DNA of 64,000 nt, taken from assembly GCF_964355755.1 (NCBI RefSeq), contig NC_092679.1, positions 20,388,932 to 20,452,931 of the forward strand, read 5' to 3'. The notes beneath the pieces were generated by a model, which saw nothing but the letters and a program-made list of their open reading frames with translations, searched no databases and had not been told where the DNA came from. Positions within the stretch are counted from its first letter, which is position 1. Each line of letters begins with the position of its first letter. The translations under genes and the position numbers were made by a program. Source of the DNA: Antedon mediterranea. Its lineage: Eukaryota > Echinodermata > Crinoidea > Comatulida > Antedonidae. This document shows, in pieces, positions 24,527-38,500 of the stretch.

Positions 24527-24703
24527 ATGACAGAAAATGGAGAATCAAAGAACGATTCGGCAACGCAAAATAGCTGTTCTAAAAGACGAAAAATATCTAA
24601 CAACAATGTAACCGTTGTTTTAGGAGCACAATGGGGAGATGAGGGTAAAGGAAAAGTTGTTGACATGCTTGCGACAGAGGCAAATTTTGTTTGTCGATGC
24701 GGG
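24527..24703 (+). CDS. ADSS: ADSS exon 1
   Basis: 59 codons. The first about 28 residues (Asn/Ser/Lys-rich, SKRRKISNN) precede the conserved [16 protein letters not shown] and are the variable N-terminal leader seen in animal synthetases. The start is the first in-frame ATG. The donor is GGG then GTAAGT. Confidence 0.93.
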
Positions 24704-27700
24704 GTAAGTGCAATTCTCTACGCGGGAGATTAACTGAGTACAGTAGGCCTAGCCTAGAGGTAGTAGTATTATAAATACCACATCCACATAATTAACTACA
24801 AGGCCTGCCTGATTCATTTGACATATAGATGTATAACTATATATACTTGTTGATATGTTTAATGTGTTATATAGCCTAGGCCTATTAATCAATAAGCTTT
24901 GTGGTAGGCCTAGTTGAAGTTTTTGTACAACCATGGCAGGTATATAAAATATACCAAATTGGCTAGTTGAGAATTCTCAACTATTACCGCAGTACGCCTG
25001 TAACGACGAAGCCTACCGGTATAATGGGATAGGCTGATTTCCTTGTTAACTTAAAGGGTCATTTAATTACTGAATTATGATTGGTAGTAAAGGAAATTTA
25101 CTGGAATCCTATTGGATGGTAAGGTGGTAGTAGGACCATGTCCATCCCATTGCAGTAATAAAGTTGAGCCACCTGCGACCATTACAATGTCCTACCATGC
25201 TAATGTAGGAGTGGGGAAATGTTATGCTTACTACTGTTTCTTTTAATAATTTAGTACAATTAATAAGAATAAAGAATACACTTAACAATATACAACAAAT
25301 AACATTAATGTACGATGTAGTTTAACACTGTTCTCAACTATAGTCATTTTGGTATACTTGAGCACATTGATAAAGAATAGGATAAAATTAACAATATACA
25401 ACAAATAACATTAATGTACGATCCCGTTTAACACTGTTCTCAACTATAGTCATTTTGGTATACTTGAGCACAGTGATAAAGAATAGGATAAACTTAACAA
25501 TATACAACAACAATGTACGATCCCGTTTAACACTGTTCTCAACTATAGTCATTTTGGTATACTTGAGCACAGTGATAGAATAGGTTAACACTGTTCTCAA
25601 CTATAGTCATTTTGGTATACTTGAGCACAGTGATAAAGAATAGGATAAACTTAGCAATAATACAACAAAAAACATTAATGTACGATCCAGTTTAACACTG
25701 TTCTCAACTATAGTCATTTTGGTATACTTGAGAACAGTGATAAAGAATAGGATAAACTTAACAATATACAACAAAAAACATTAATGTACGATCCCGTTTA
25801 ACACTGTTCTCAACTATAGTCATTTTTGTATACTTGAGCACAGTGATAAAGAATAGGATAAAATTAATAATATACAACAAATAACATTAATGTACGATCC
25901 AGTTCACCACTGTTCTCAACTATAGTCATTTTGGTATACTTGAGCACAGTGATAAAGAATAGGATAAACTTAAAAATATACAACAAAAAACATTAATGTA
26001 CGATCCAGTTTAACATTGTTCTCAACTATAGTCATTTTGGTATACTTGAGCACAGTGATAAAGAATAGGATAAACTTAAAAATATACAACAAAAAACATT
26101 AATGTACGATCCAGTTTAACACTGTTCTCAACTATAGTCATTTTGGTATACTTGAGAACAGTGATAAAGAATAGGATAAACTTAACAATATACAACAAAA
26201 AACATTAATGTACGATCCCGTTTAACACTGTTCTCAACTATAGTCATTTTGTTATACTTGAGCACAGTGATAAAGAATAGGATAAACTTAATAATATACA
26301 ACAAATAACATTAATGTACGATCCAGTTTACCACTGTTCTCAACTATAGTCATTTTGGTATACTTGAGCACAGTGATAAAGAATAGGATAAACTTAAAAA
26401 TATACAACAAAAAACATTAATGTACAATCCAGTTTAACACTGTTCTCAACTATAGTCATTTTGGTATACTTGAGCACAGTGATAAAGAATAGGATAAACT
26501 TAAAAATATACAACAAAAAACATTAATGTACGATCCAGTTTAACACTGTTCTCAACTATAGTTATTTTGGTATACTTGAGAACAGTGATAAAGAATAGGA
26601 TAAACTTAACAATATACAACAAAAAACATTAATGTACGATCCAGTTTAATTCTGTTCTCAACTATAGTCATTTTGGTATACTTGAGAACAGTGATAAAGA
26701 ATAGGATAAACTTAACAATATACAACAAAAAACATTAATGTACGATCCAGTTTAACACTGTTCTCAACTATAGTTATTTTGGTATACTTGAGAACAGTGA
26801 TAGAATAGGATAAACTTAACAATATACAACAAAAGACATTAATGTACGATCCAGTTTAACACTGTTCTCAACTATAGTCATTTTGGTATACTTGAGAACA
26901 GTTATAAAGAATAGGATAAACTTAACAATATACAACAAAAAACATTAATGTACGATCCCGTTTAACACTGTTCTCAACTATAGTCATTTTGGTATACTTG
27001 AGCACAGTGATAAAGAATAGGATAAACTTAGCAATATACAACAAAAAACATTAATGTACGATCCAGTTTAACACTGTTCTCAACTATAGTCATTTTGGTA
27101 TACTTGAGAACAGTGATAAAGAATAGGATAAACTTAACAATATACAACAAAAAACATTAATGTACGATCCCGTTTAACACTGTTCTCAACTATAGTCATT
27201 TTGGTATACTTGAGCACAGTGATAAAGAATAGGAAAAACTTAATAATATACAACAAATAACATTAATGTACGATCCAGTTTACCACTGTTCTCAACTATA
27301 GTCATTTTGGTATACTTGAGCACAGTGATAAAGAATAGGATAAACTTAAAAATATACAACAAAAAACATTAATGTACGATCCAGTTTAACACTGTTCTCA
27401 ACTATAGTCATTTTGGTATACTTGAGCACAGTGATAAAGAATAGGATAAACTTAAAAATATACAACAAAAAACATTAATGTACGATCCAGTTTAACACTG
27501 TTCTCAACTATAGTTATTTTGGTATACTTGAGAACAGTGATAAAGAATAGGATAAACTTAACAATATACAACAAAAAACATTAATGTACGATCCAGTTTA
27601 ACTCTGTTCTCAACTATAGTCATTTTGGTATACTTGAGAACAGTGATAAAGAATAGGATAAACTTAACAATATACAACAAAAAACATTAATGTACGATCC

Positions 27701-29538
27701 AGTTTAACACTGTTCTCAACTATAGTTATTTTGGTATACTTGAGAACAGTGATAAAGAATAGGATAAACATAACAATATACAATAAAAAACATTAATGTA
27801 CGATCCAGTTTAACTCTGTTCTCAACTATAGTCATTTTGGTATACTTGAGAACAGTGATAAAGAATAGGATAAACTTAACAATATACAACAAAAAACGTA
27901 CATTAATGTACGATCCCGTTTAACACTGTTCTCGACTATAGTCATTTTGGTATACTTGAGCACAGTGATAAAGAATAGGATAAACTTAACAATATACAAC
28001 AAAAAACATTAATGTACGATCCCGTTTAACACTGTTCTCAACTATAGTCATTTTGGTATACTTGAGCACAGTGATAAAGAATAGGATAAACTTAATAATA
28101 TACAACAAATAACATTAATGTACGATCCAATTTACCACTGTTCTCAACTATAGTCATTTTGGTATACTTGAGCACAGTGATAAAGAATAGGATAAACTTA
28201 ATATACAACAAAAAACATTAATGTACGATCCCGTTTACCACTGTTCTCAACTATAGTCATTTTGGTATACTTGAGCACAATATACAACAAATAACATTAA
28301 TGTACACCATTCTGTTCAACACTGTTCTCAACTATAGTCATGTTCATATACTTGAGCACAGTGATAATATGAAAAACATAATAACACTATAATATTTGTA
28401 GATGAATGACGCGGACACGTACATATGTTCATAAGTAATTGATATAAATTGACTTTTAAAAGTGGAATTAACACAAATGATTGTAGATAAATATGACGTG
28501 AATTGCACGTACATAATGTTGATGAGTAGTATATTTATATAAATCGACTTTGAAAAGTGAAATAACACTAATATTTGACTCTCTGTCACATTTACATATC
28601 ACACGTTAGACCATTAATGGAATATGCAGCTCCTGTTTGGTGTAATATCCCAGATAAATTAAGTGATGAACTAGAAAATATCCAGATTTCTGCAGGTAGA
28701 ATATGTACTGGTGCGTGGAAACATACAAGTCATAATGCATTAAGACAAGAATTAGGCTGGTTATCATTGGAAAAACGTAGACAATTTCTTAACCTAATAC
28801 TGTTTTTTAAAATTATTCATAAGTTAACACCAGTGTATCTTTACTCCTTATTTAATTTTTCTGACAATATTGAAGTTTATAACTTGCGTAACATCCGAAA
28901 TATAATAATTCCATTTTGTAAGACCACATCATATCGTTTATCTTTTGTCCCATCTATTATAACACATTGGAATGAGTTAAATAATGAAATTAAAAATTCT
29001 TCATTTCTTGTTGAGTTTAAAAAATTGCTACTGAAATCCAATTTGTTTGAAACAAAAAAACGTTCTTATTATGATACAGGTGATAAGAAGATTAACCAAA
29101 TTCACACTAGAATCCGACTTGGTTTCAGCTGTCTCAATTCGCATTTATTCTTACATGGACTTCGGGACAATCCAAATTGTACTTGTGGCTTTAATGTTGA
29201 GAATCCGCTTCATTTCTTATGTTACTGCCCTAATTATAATACACAAAGAGATATTCTACTTGTAAGCGCTAACTCAATTATTGAGGATATCTTAGCCAAG
29301 GATTGTTCTTTAACATTTAATTTTACATTTTTAAGTGAAATTTTTATTTTTGGTTCCGATCTTCTTTCGAATTGTGAAAATGCTTTATTATTTTATTATG
29401 TACAACAATTTCTTGTTAATTCTGGAAGATTTAATTGATGTTTCTGTTAGTTGTTTTAAAATGTTGTATTTGTTAATCTGAGGCGCCTTGAAGCTAAGAT
29501 GGTTCCATCTTGTAAGGCGCCTCTGTGTAATATACTGA

Positions 29539-29572
<34 letters not shown>

Positions 29573-32500
29573 GTACACTATTGATCATATATGAATATGA
29601 CGTGAATTGCACGTACATATGTTGATGAGTAGGCCTATATTGATATAATTGACTTCGAAAAGTGAAATAACACTGATTTGTAAATGAATATGACGTGGAC
29701 AAGTACATTTATTGATGAGTATATTGATAAATCGACTTTTAAAAGTGAAATAACACTAATATTTATAGATGAATATGACGTGGACACGTACATATGTTGA
29801 TGAGTATATTGATATAAATCGACTTTTAAAAGAGGAATTAACACTATTGATTGTTGACGTGAATTGCACGTACATATGTTGATGAGTGTATTGATATAAA
29901 TCGACTAAACGTTAAATAACACTATCTTGTACAAGTACCCTCACTTGCACTGATGAAGGGCTAGTGTTGCCCGAAAACTCTGCTAACTTTTCTGGCTGTT
30001 TTACTTTATCGTTTTGATTTAGCTTTTCGCTTCTTTTTTTTGTATCTCCATGGAGACCACAGCATTATTATTATTTCAGTATTTTGCCTTTGGATTTACT
30101 AATATTAAAAGTGAAATAACACTAATGACTGTAGATGATATGACATTTATGTTGATGTATATAGTTTTGTATATATAATATGCACACGTACATACGTTGA
30201 TAGGTATTGATATAAATAGATTTTTAAAAGTACGGTAATAGACACTTTATTTGTAGATGAATACGACATGGACAAGTTGCAATAAATTCTATCGTTATAT
30301 CGTATGTTGATGAGTATTGATATAAATCGACTTTTTTAAAGTAGAATAACACTAAAATGTATAGATGGATATGGCCTCAACAAGTATTGTATTAAGCGGT
30401 ACTGTATATTGATAGACTTCATACCTGTAATGTCAATGAAATCTGGCAACAAGAATTGTGTTTGATCCTCCTAATAGTATTCTAATAATCTTGGTTTGTA
30501 AAGGAGGCATGAAAAATCTAAACGCATAGCCAGGGGAGGGGTTGGAGTTTCGAACAAACTTCCCTGTGCCCGTCCTACGGTTTTTGTGAACTTTTTAGTA
30601 GCGTGCAAACGCGACTCTACAGCTCACTATGTCGATCGGTCGGTCGGTAAACACCAACTCAAATTTGAGCACGCGACTGCAGCCATGTATAGGCCTATGG
30701 CCTGTTTATACTAGAAATCAGCAGTGAAAGTATATGTAAATAATATGTGTTAATATAGAATTAGTTTTTTTATTTTTTAATTTAATAAATAGTATTAAAG
30801 TTGATCTTATTCTTTATCTGTGATTAATTATACTCAAATGACTATAGTTTAAAACAGTATTAAACGGCATCTTACATTAATGTTATTTGCTGTTTATTCG
30901 AAGTTTATCCTATTCTTTATCACTGTGCTCAAATATACCAAAATGACTATAGTTGAGAACAGTGTTAAACTGGATCGTACATTAATGTTATTTGTTGTAT
31001 ATTGTTAAGTTTATCCTATTCTTTATCACTGTGCTCAAGTATACCAACATGACTATAGTTGAGAACAGTGTTAAACTGGATCGTACATTAATGTTTTTTG
31101 TTGTATATTGTTAAGTTTATCCTATTCTTTATCACTGTTCTCAAGTATACCAAAATGACTATAGTTGAGAACAGTGTTAAACTGGATCGTACTTAATGCT
31201 ATTTGTTGTATATTATTAAGTTTATCCTATTCTTTATCACTGTGCTTAAGTATACCAAAATGACTATAGTTGAGAACAGTGTTAAACGGGATCGTACATT
31301 AATGTTTTTTGTTGTATATTGTTAAGTTTATCCTATTCTTTATCACTGTGCTCAAGTATACCAAAATGACTATAGTCGAGAACAGTGTTAAACTGGATCG
31401 TACATTAATGTACGTTTTTTGTTGTATATTGTTAAGTTTATCCTATTCTTTATCACTGTTCTCAAGTATACCAAAATGACTATAGTTGAGAACAGTGTTA
31501 AACTGGATCGTACTTAATGCTATTTGTTGTATATTATTAAGTTTATCCTATTCTTTATCACTGTGCTCAAGTATACCAAAATGACTATAGTTGAGAACAG
31601 TGTTAAACTGGATCGTACATTAATGTTTTTTGTTGTATATTTTTAAGTTTATCCTATTCTTTATCACTGTTCTCAAGTATACCAAAATGACTATAGTTGA
31701 GAACAGTGGTAAACTGGATCGTACATTAATGTTATTTGTTGTATATTATTAAGTTTATCCTATTCTTTATCACTGTGCTCAAGTATACCAAAATGACTAT
31801 AGTTGAGAACAGTGTTAAACGGGATCGTACATTAATGTTATTTGTTGTATATTGTTAAGTTTATCCTATTCTTTATCACTGTGCTCAAGTATACCAAAAT
31901 GACTATAGTTGAGAACAGTGTTAAACGGGATCATACATTAATGCTATTTGTTGTATATTATTAAGTTTATCCTATTCTTTATCACTGTGCTCAAGTATAC
32001 CAAAATGACTATAGTCGAGAACAGTGTTAAACGGGATCATACATTAATGTTATTTGTTGTATATTATTAAGTTTATCCTATTCTTTATCACTGTGCTTAA
32101 CTATAGCAAAATGACTATAGTTGAGAACAGTGTAAACTGGATCGTACATTAATGTTATTTGTTGTATATTATTAAGTTTATCCTATTCTTTATCACTGTG
32201 CTCAAGTATACCAAAATGACTATAGTCGAGAACAGTGTTAAACGGGATCGTACATTAATGCTATTTGTTGTATATTATTAAGTTTATCCTATTCTTTATC
32301 ACTGTGCTCAAGTATACCAAAATGACTATAGTTGAGAACAGTGTTAAACGGGATCATACATTAATGTTATTTGTTGTATAATGTTAAGTTTATCCTCTTC
32401 TTTATCACTGTGCTCAAGTATACCAAAATGACTATAGTTGAGAACAGTGTTAAACGGGATCATACATTAATGTTATTTGTTGTATAATGTTAAGTTTATC

Positions 32501-35500
32501 CTATTCTTTATCACTGTTCTCAAGTATACCAAAATGACTATAGTTGAGAACAGTGTTAAACTGGATCGTACATTAATGTTTTTTGTTGTATATTGTTAAG
32601 TTTATCCTATTCTTTATCACTGTGCTCAAGTATACCAAAATGGCTATACTCGAGAACAGTGTTAAACGGGATCATACCTTAATGCTATTTGTTGTATATT
32701 ATTAAGTTTATCCTATTCTTTATCACTGTGCTTAAGTATACCAAAATGACTATAGTTGAGAACAGTGTTAAACTGGATCGTACATTAATGCTATTTGTTG
32801 TATATTATTAAGTTTATCCTATTCTTTATCACTGTGCTCAAGTATACCAAAATGACTATAGTTGAGAACAGTGTTAAACGGGATCGTACATTAATGTTAT
32901 ATGTTGTATATAGTTAAGTTTATCCTATTCTTTATCACTGTGCTCAAGTATACCAAAATGACTATAGTTGAGAACAGTGTTAAACTACATCGTACATTAA
33001 TGTTATTTGTTGTATATTGTTAAGTTTATCCTATTCTTTATCACTGTGCTCAAGTATACCAAAATGACTATAGTTGAGAACAGTGTTAAACGGGATCATA
33101 CATTAATGTTATTTGTTGTATAATGTTAAGTTTATCCTATTCTTTATCACTGTTCTCAAGTATACCAAAATGACTATAGTTGAGAACAGTGTTAAACTGG
33201 ATTGTACATTAATGTTATTTGTTGTATATTGTTAAGTTTATCCTATTCTTTATCACTGTGCTCAAGTATACCAAAATGACTATAGTTGAGAACAGTGTTA
33301 AACGGGATCGTACATTACTTTTATCCTTTGCTTTACTGTGCTTTGATTTGATAAGCAAGTTTGGTTGCCCGCGCCCCGCCCCCATATGCTGCCTACTAAA
33401 TTAGGATTCCCTAGCTTTTCTATAAAAATTGAAGTACCCACAATGCACGTTATACGGAAGTCATAGTCTTGTAAAATACAGACACAATAGTTTTTATCGT
33501 ATTGTTTTCATTTAAATATCACTAAGATTGTCTTAAACTACAAACAACTAAAATTTGTGAAGGTATGCAAGTGTTTCTAAATATGTATTACTGGTAGTAT
33601 TAATACAATTTGGATTATATCATTTTCCAGAAAGGTAGAAAAAAACATAAAATAGTTGAGAATTCTCAACTAGCCAGGATGGTATAGGAAATATAGCTCA
33701 CCATGGAGGTACTACTAACTCCAGGCCTAGGTGGTGTAGAGCAAGCAGATAGGCGCGGTGTTGATGAGCGCCCTCTATTTTCCTAAATAGTTTTGCAGAT
33801 CATTAATTTTTTTAACAAAAAACAAATTATAATTCTCTATACTACCTGGTTACAATGACCTAAACCAATAGCATCATACCGGAGGAATGAGTAATAACAA
33901 CTAATTAACTATAATGTATTTAAATTCAATCATACAGGGCGGCAATAATGCTGGTCACACTGTAGTAGCCGAGGGTCAGGAATATGACTTTCATCTGCTT
34001 CCAAGTGGTATAATTAACAAGGATTGTACCTCAGTAATTGGTAGGTATACTAATACTAGTATGATACAAAAAAAAACATCTGCTAAAGCTTTGTTCACAC
34101 TTAGCCCAGATAGTGGCCAGAATAATATAACCTACGGTATCAAACTAGTTGGAAAAAGAAGTTTAATGTTCCCAAATATGATAGTGATATGCCCGAATAT
34201 GATTGATATCACATTTTTTTGTCACATAAAGTTTGATAGTGTAGACAGAGCATTAAAACAATGCACCCATTTTTCTCAATCAGTATGAATGCAGTTTTAG
34301 AGTGAATGTATAGGGATGATGTACGCACAAATATATATGACACACTATACTGTACAAGTATATTTGCATCCAATACGTTTGATATTCTATACACAGCAGC
34401 AGCAGTAACAATAGCAATTGCACTTATATGCACTGTTTAAATTCCATTTTATGCTAGTTTTTCACTTTGTGTTCTCTAAATTTTACACAGGTAACGGTGT
34501 TGTAATCCACTTGCCTGGATTATTCGAGGAAGGAGAAAAGGCGGCCAAGAAGGGTTTGGAGAATTGGCGACAGAGGCTTAGAATCTCAGACAGAGCTCAT
34601 TTAGGTAATGCTCTTACCAAATATAAGACAAATGGGAATAATTTAAAGACTAACTAACTTATCTTGTAATTATTTTGCAGTTCCGTCATGTTTATGAACA
34701 CCCTCGAAAAAAATGGAACAGTCAAGGGGCTGTAACAGGCTATATAAACATCTCTTAGTATAGGTCGCTATGCTTTAAAAACCTGATCGTAAATTTATAT
34801 TAATTAATGAATTATTAATTTAATTATCTTAATTAGTGTTTGATTTGCATCAACAACTCGATGGCTTACAAGAGAAAGAAAAAGGCAAAAACAGGTAAAA
34901 ACAGGATTAAAACTAATAATTAATATTAATATCAGTATGAATAATTTATGTTAATGAGTAACAAAATATGTGGTTGAATATGAAAGAGTGGAATGTGTAC
35001 ATTATTTATTGATATGTTGTGTAAAATCAATTTTTAAGATAAATCTTTCTCGAGAACAATATACCACTATAATAAAATGTTTCTGAATGTATTTAAAATA
35101 ATAATTGTTAATTAATAATTAAAAGTGAATATAGTATATTTAAAATTTTGACCTCAGTATTGGCACAACAAAGAAAGGAATTGGCCCGACATACTCTTCA
35201 AAAGCAAGTCGTTCCGGGCTGAGAGTCTGTGACCTTGTCGGAAATTTTGAGACATTTTCCGAAAAGTAAGTACCGGTAATAAAAATGCAATGTTTATTCA
35301 TTTATTACGGATAATATCCTTGGCCCTCATCATTTCTACTATCTGTTGTCTCCTACCATTTTCAGTCCTACAGCAGCTCTCTGGTTTTTTTTTATTATGA
35401 AGGTGAATCCTCTACCATTTTCCTAAGCCCTAAAGAGATAGGTAAGAGAGAGGGGAGGTGATAAGTATTTCCTTCAATTAAAACGCTTTTTTTGTAAATA

Positions 35501-38500
35501 AATGGTTTAGTAAATGGTATCACACTAACCAAATGTTTTTAATTATAAAAGCATTATTGTTTATTTAATTTAGATTCAAAAACCTTGTTAGAGTGTCAAA
35601 ACGAACATTTCCAGATCTAGACGTCAATGTTGAAAAGGAGTTGGAACGATATAAGGTGAAAAAAAAATCTCATTTAAGTTTAAAGTAATCGGTGATAATA
35701 TAATCAAATTGTTACATGAGCGACTTCCTAAACTGATGTACAGTGGAATTATTCCATCAAGACCCACCAGTGTCTCCTTAATATGAGCCTCATCTAAGTA
35801 ACATCTAAGCCCACAGCGCTGATCTTCATGAAAAATGCTATATAAATGTTGCATTATATATATTATATAATAGGGGTTGGTCGTAGTTTAAAAAATATAT
35901 TTATCTCTTGCTTCCCCTTCTTGCTAAATCTTTTAATATTCTTTCCAGGATTTTGCCAAACAGATTTCACCGATGGTAACCGACACCATATTCCTAATTC
36001 ATAATGCAATGGAGAGCACTGCTGAGAATACAATTCTGGTAGAGGGCGCTAATGCTACAATGCTGGATATCGACTTTGGTGAGTGGACATTTGTTAGAGT
36101 ATTACTTTGCTGTGTAACATTTATCTATTATATTTTGAATAAAAGAAAGAAGAAATATATATGTTTTATAATGTTTTTAAAACTTTGTTTGCGCTTATGC
36201 AGGTACCTATCCATATGTTACGTCGTCAAATTGCTCAATTGGCGGAGTGATGACTGGTCTTGGAATACCAGCCTGCAGCATCGGTGAGGTGTATGGCGTT
36301 ACCAAGGCTTATACCACGCGTGTTGGTGATGGAGCATTTCCAACCGAACTTTCAAATGTACGTAACCAAATTGAACAATTATTTAGACATCTTTTTTAAA
36401 AAAAATATCCTCATTTAATGAGCCATACAGTATTTGTAAGCACTGAAGCACTAGAGCGTAACCAACATATGTCCAGAAAGAAATTACCATTGTGGTTCCT
36501 ATGACTGAATTAGTATATCGCAAATATTTTTTCTGTTGGTTTGAGATTGTGGCATATATTGCATCTATTATTGGTTCATAGGTTTCAATTTTCTTTTATT
36601 GTGAATTTAAATAAAATATGCTATGCTAAGCTCTGTCTACACTATCAAAAAGTATGAGGTGCCCAAACATGGTAGTGATATGCCAACATCATCATGTCCA
36701 TATATGGGCACATCACATTTTTTTGTCATAAAGTTTGATTGTAGACAGAACTTTCCACAAATTAAACAAATGTTCATAAACAATTTCTAGGAGCTGGGAG
36801 ACACTCTTCAACAACGGGGCCGCGAGTTTGGAGTGACGACAAAGCGGAAGCGACGTTGTGGTTGGATGGACACTGTGTTACTAACTTACACACGAATGAT
36901 CAATGGATTCACAGCGTAAGTATTCCACCAATCATGGAAGAATAACATTACTTTTACAGCTGCAGCTTAGGCCTGGTTCACACACGAGTGTAATGTAATC
37001 TGGTTCAGGAGCTGTCCATTAGCATAAACGATCGCAGTCCGCGTGTGAACGGCTGATCTGGATAGCACAATTTTTATGTATGACCTGGTGGTTTTTCAAT
37101 AAAATATTCAAACTGATCTGGAACAAACTATATGAATGCATACCTTTGTATTTTAGATAAAATAACCAAGTGTGTCTGAACACAGCCTTAAACCCACTTA
37201 TAAACCCATTTTCCACACTAATTCACCAGCTGCATTCAATCATTCAATGTCACAAGGATTTTGAGATTTAAAAGCTTGTTTTGTTCTTCTTCAGGCTAGC
37301 CATGACCAAGCTCGATATCCTTGATGTTTTTGAAGAACTTAAAATTGGAGTTAGTTACCAACACAATGGCAAAAATCTTGATTCTTTTCCAGGTAAATTT
37401 CATTCACATATATTAAAAATAGTCCAAGAAAAAAAAACAAGCATACAGTTACAATAAGTTGAATGGTAACAATAATAGGAGCTGTTTCAGGGATCGGAAA
37501 TAAAAGTAAAATAACTTGTCTTATACAGTACGAACCACTAAACAGAAAAAAACACAAATAAACAACCGCATGACATATCATTTGCTAATGTTAGATTAAT
37601 AAATAATCTATCTTAAAAATTTATCATACAGCAGAACTTCTATTAAGGAGAAACCATCAGTACAAAAAATTATGTCCCTTTTCCTTTTCGAAATAGACTG
37701 TAAGGTATATATATATATTTAATGTCGAAGGAATAGAAATACATATTTGTGTTATACAATATCAATATATTATCTTTTTCTTGTCTGCTTTCTTGGCAAA
37801 TATGTAAAGGGAATGTCTCAAAAATAATATCATTGTAGTAGCAATTCACAAAATTTACATCATTCATTTCGAAAAGAATCTCTCCCCACCCCACCCCCCC
37901 CCCCCCTTCTTGGTTTGCCAAAGTAATCTCGAATAGAAGCCCACCTAAGAGTCCTACAAAAAATCTCTTAACCAACTTCTCAATTTTTCAGTTTATACAA
38001 TTATCAATTGTTGATTAATTACACTTGTTTTTTAGCTCACCAAGATATTTTGAAGGAGGTTGTAGTAGAATACATAACTATGCCGGGATGGAAAACATGC
38101 ACAGAAGGGATTCGGTCATTCGATGAGCTACCGGCTAACGCCCAAGCATATATCAAGAAAGTTGAGGAGCTTATAAAATGTCCTAGTAAGTTTTTCAATC
38201 AGGATATCCATTAATTAAAGATATATTGTACCCCTAAATTTTACAGAACTCACTAACTTTATTAAAACTGAAAAATTGCCTAATTTTATCAATCTTTATT
38301 TTTCACGATTTTGGGGGACAATACATTGTTAAAGCGGGGTTACCCCAGTGAACTGGTTCACAAAATAGTCATGTAGGGGGCTTACCACCTATCTGATAGG
38401 ACAGTGATTAATTTACTATTAGTAATCCTTGGCCACATTGCCTAAAGAAATAAAATAAACATACCTAATGTAATCATATCCACTACATTAAATCTAAATG

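Larger units (their letters stand above)
24961..33675. repeat. Giant inverted-repeat block filling ADSS intron 1
   Basis: The block is bounded by 25-base sequences at 24961-24985 and 33651-33675 that are exact inverse copies of each other; both hold the palindrome GTTGAGAATTCTCAAC. Weaker inverted similarity runs outward for about 50 bases more (CCATGG, ATATACCA against TATACCA, TAGGCCT). Inside are array A-left, minisatellite B, a truncated LINE, B again, and array A-right in the opposite orientation. The whole could fold back on itself over about 2.5 kb. Confidence 0.75.

Noticed and set aside
28344-28589. Minus-strand ORF over minisatellite B, similar to those at 29388-29844
   Set aside because: Repeat-derived reading frames with the same recurring words ([15 protein letters not shown]).
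25245-33319. Regular repeat-spacer appearance suggesting CRISPR
   Set aside because: The 106-bp units are repeats throughout with no unique spacers, in a spliced eukaryotic intron.
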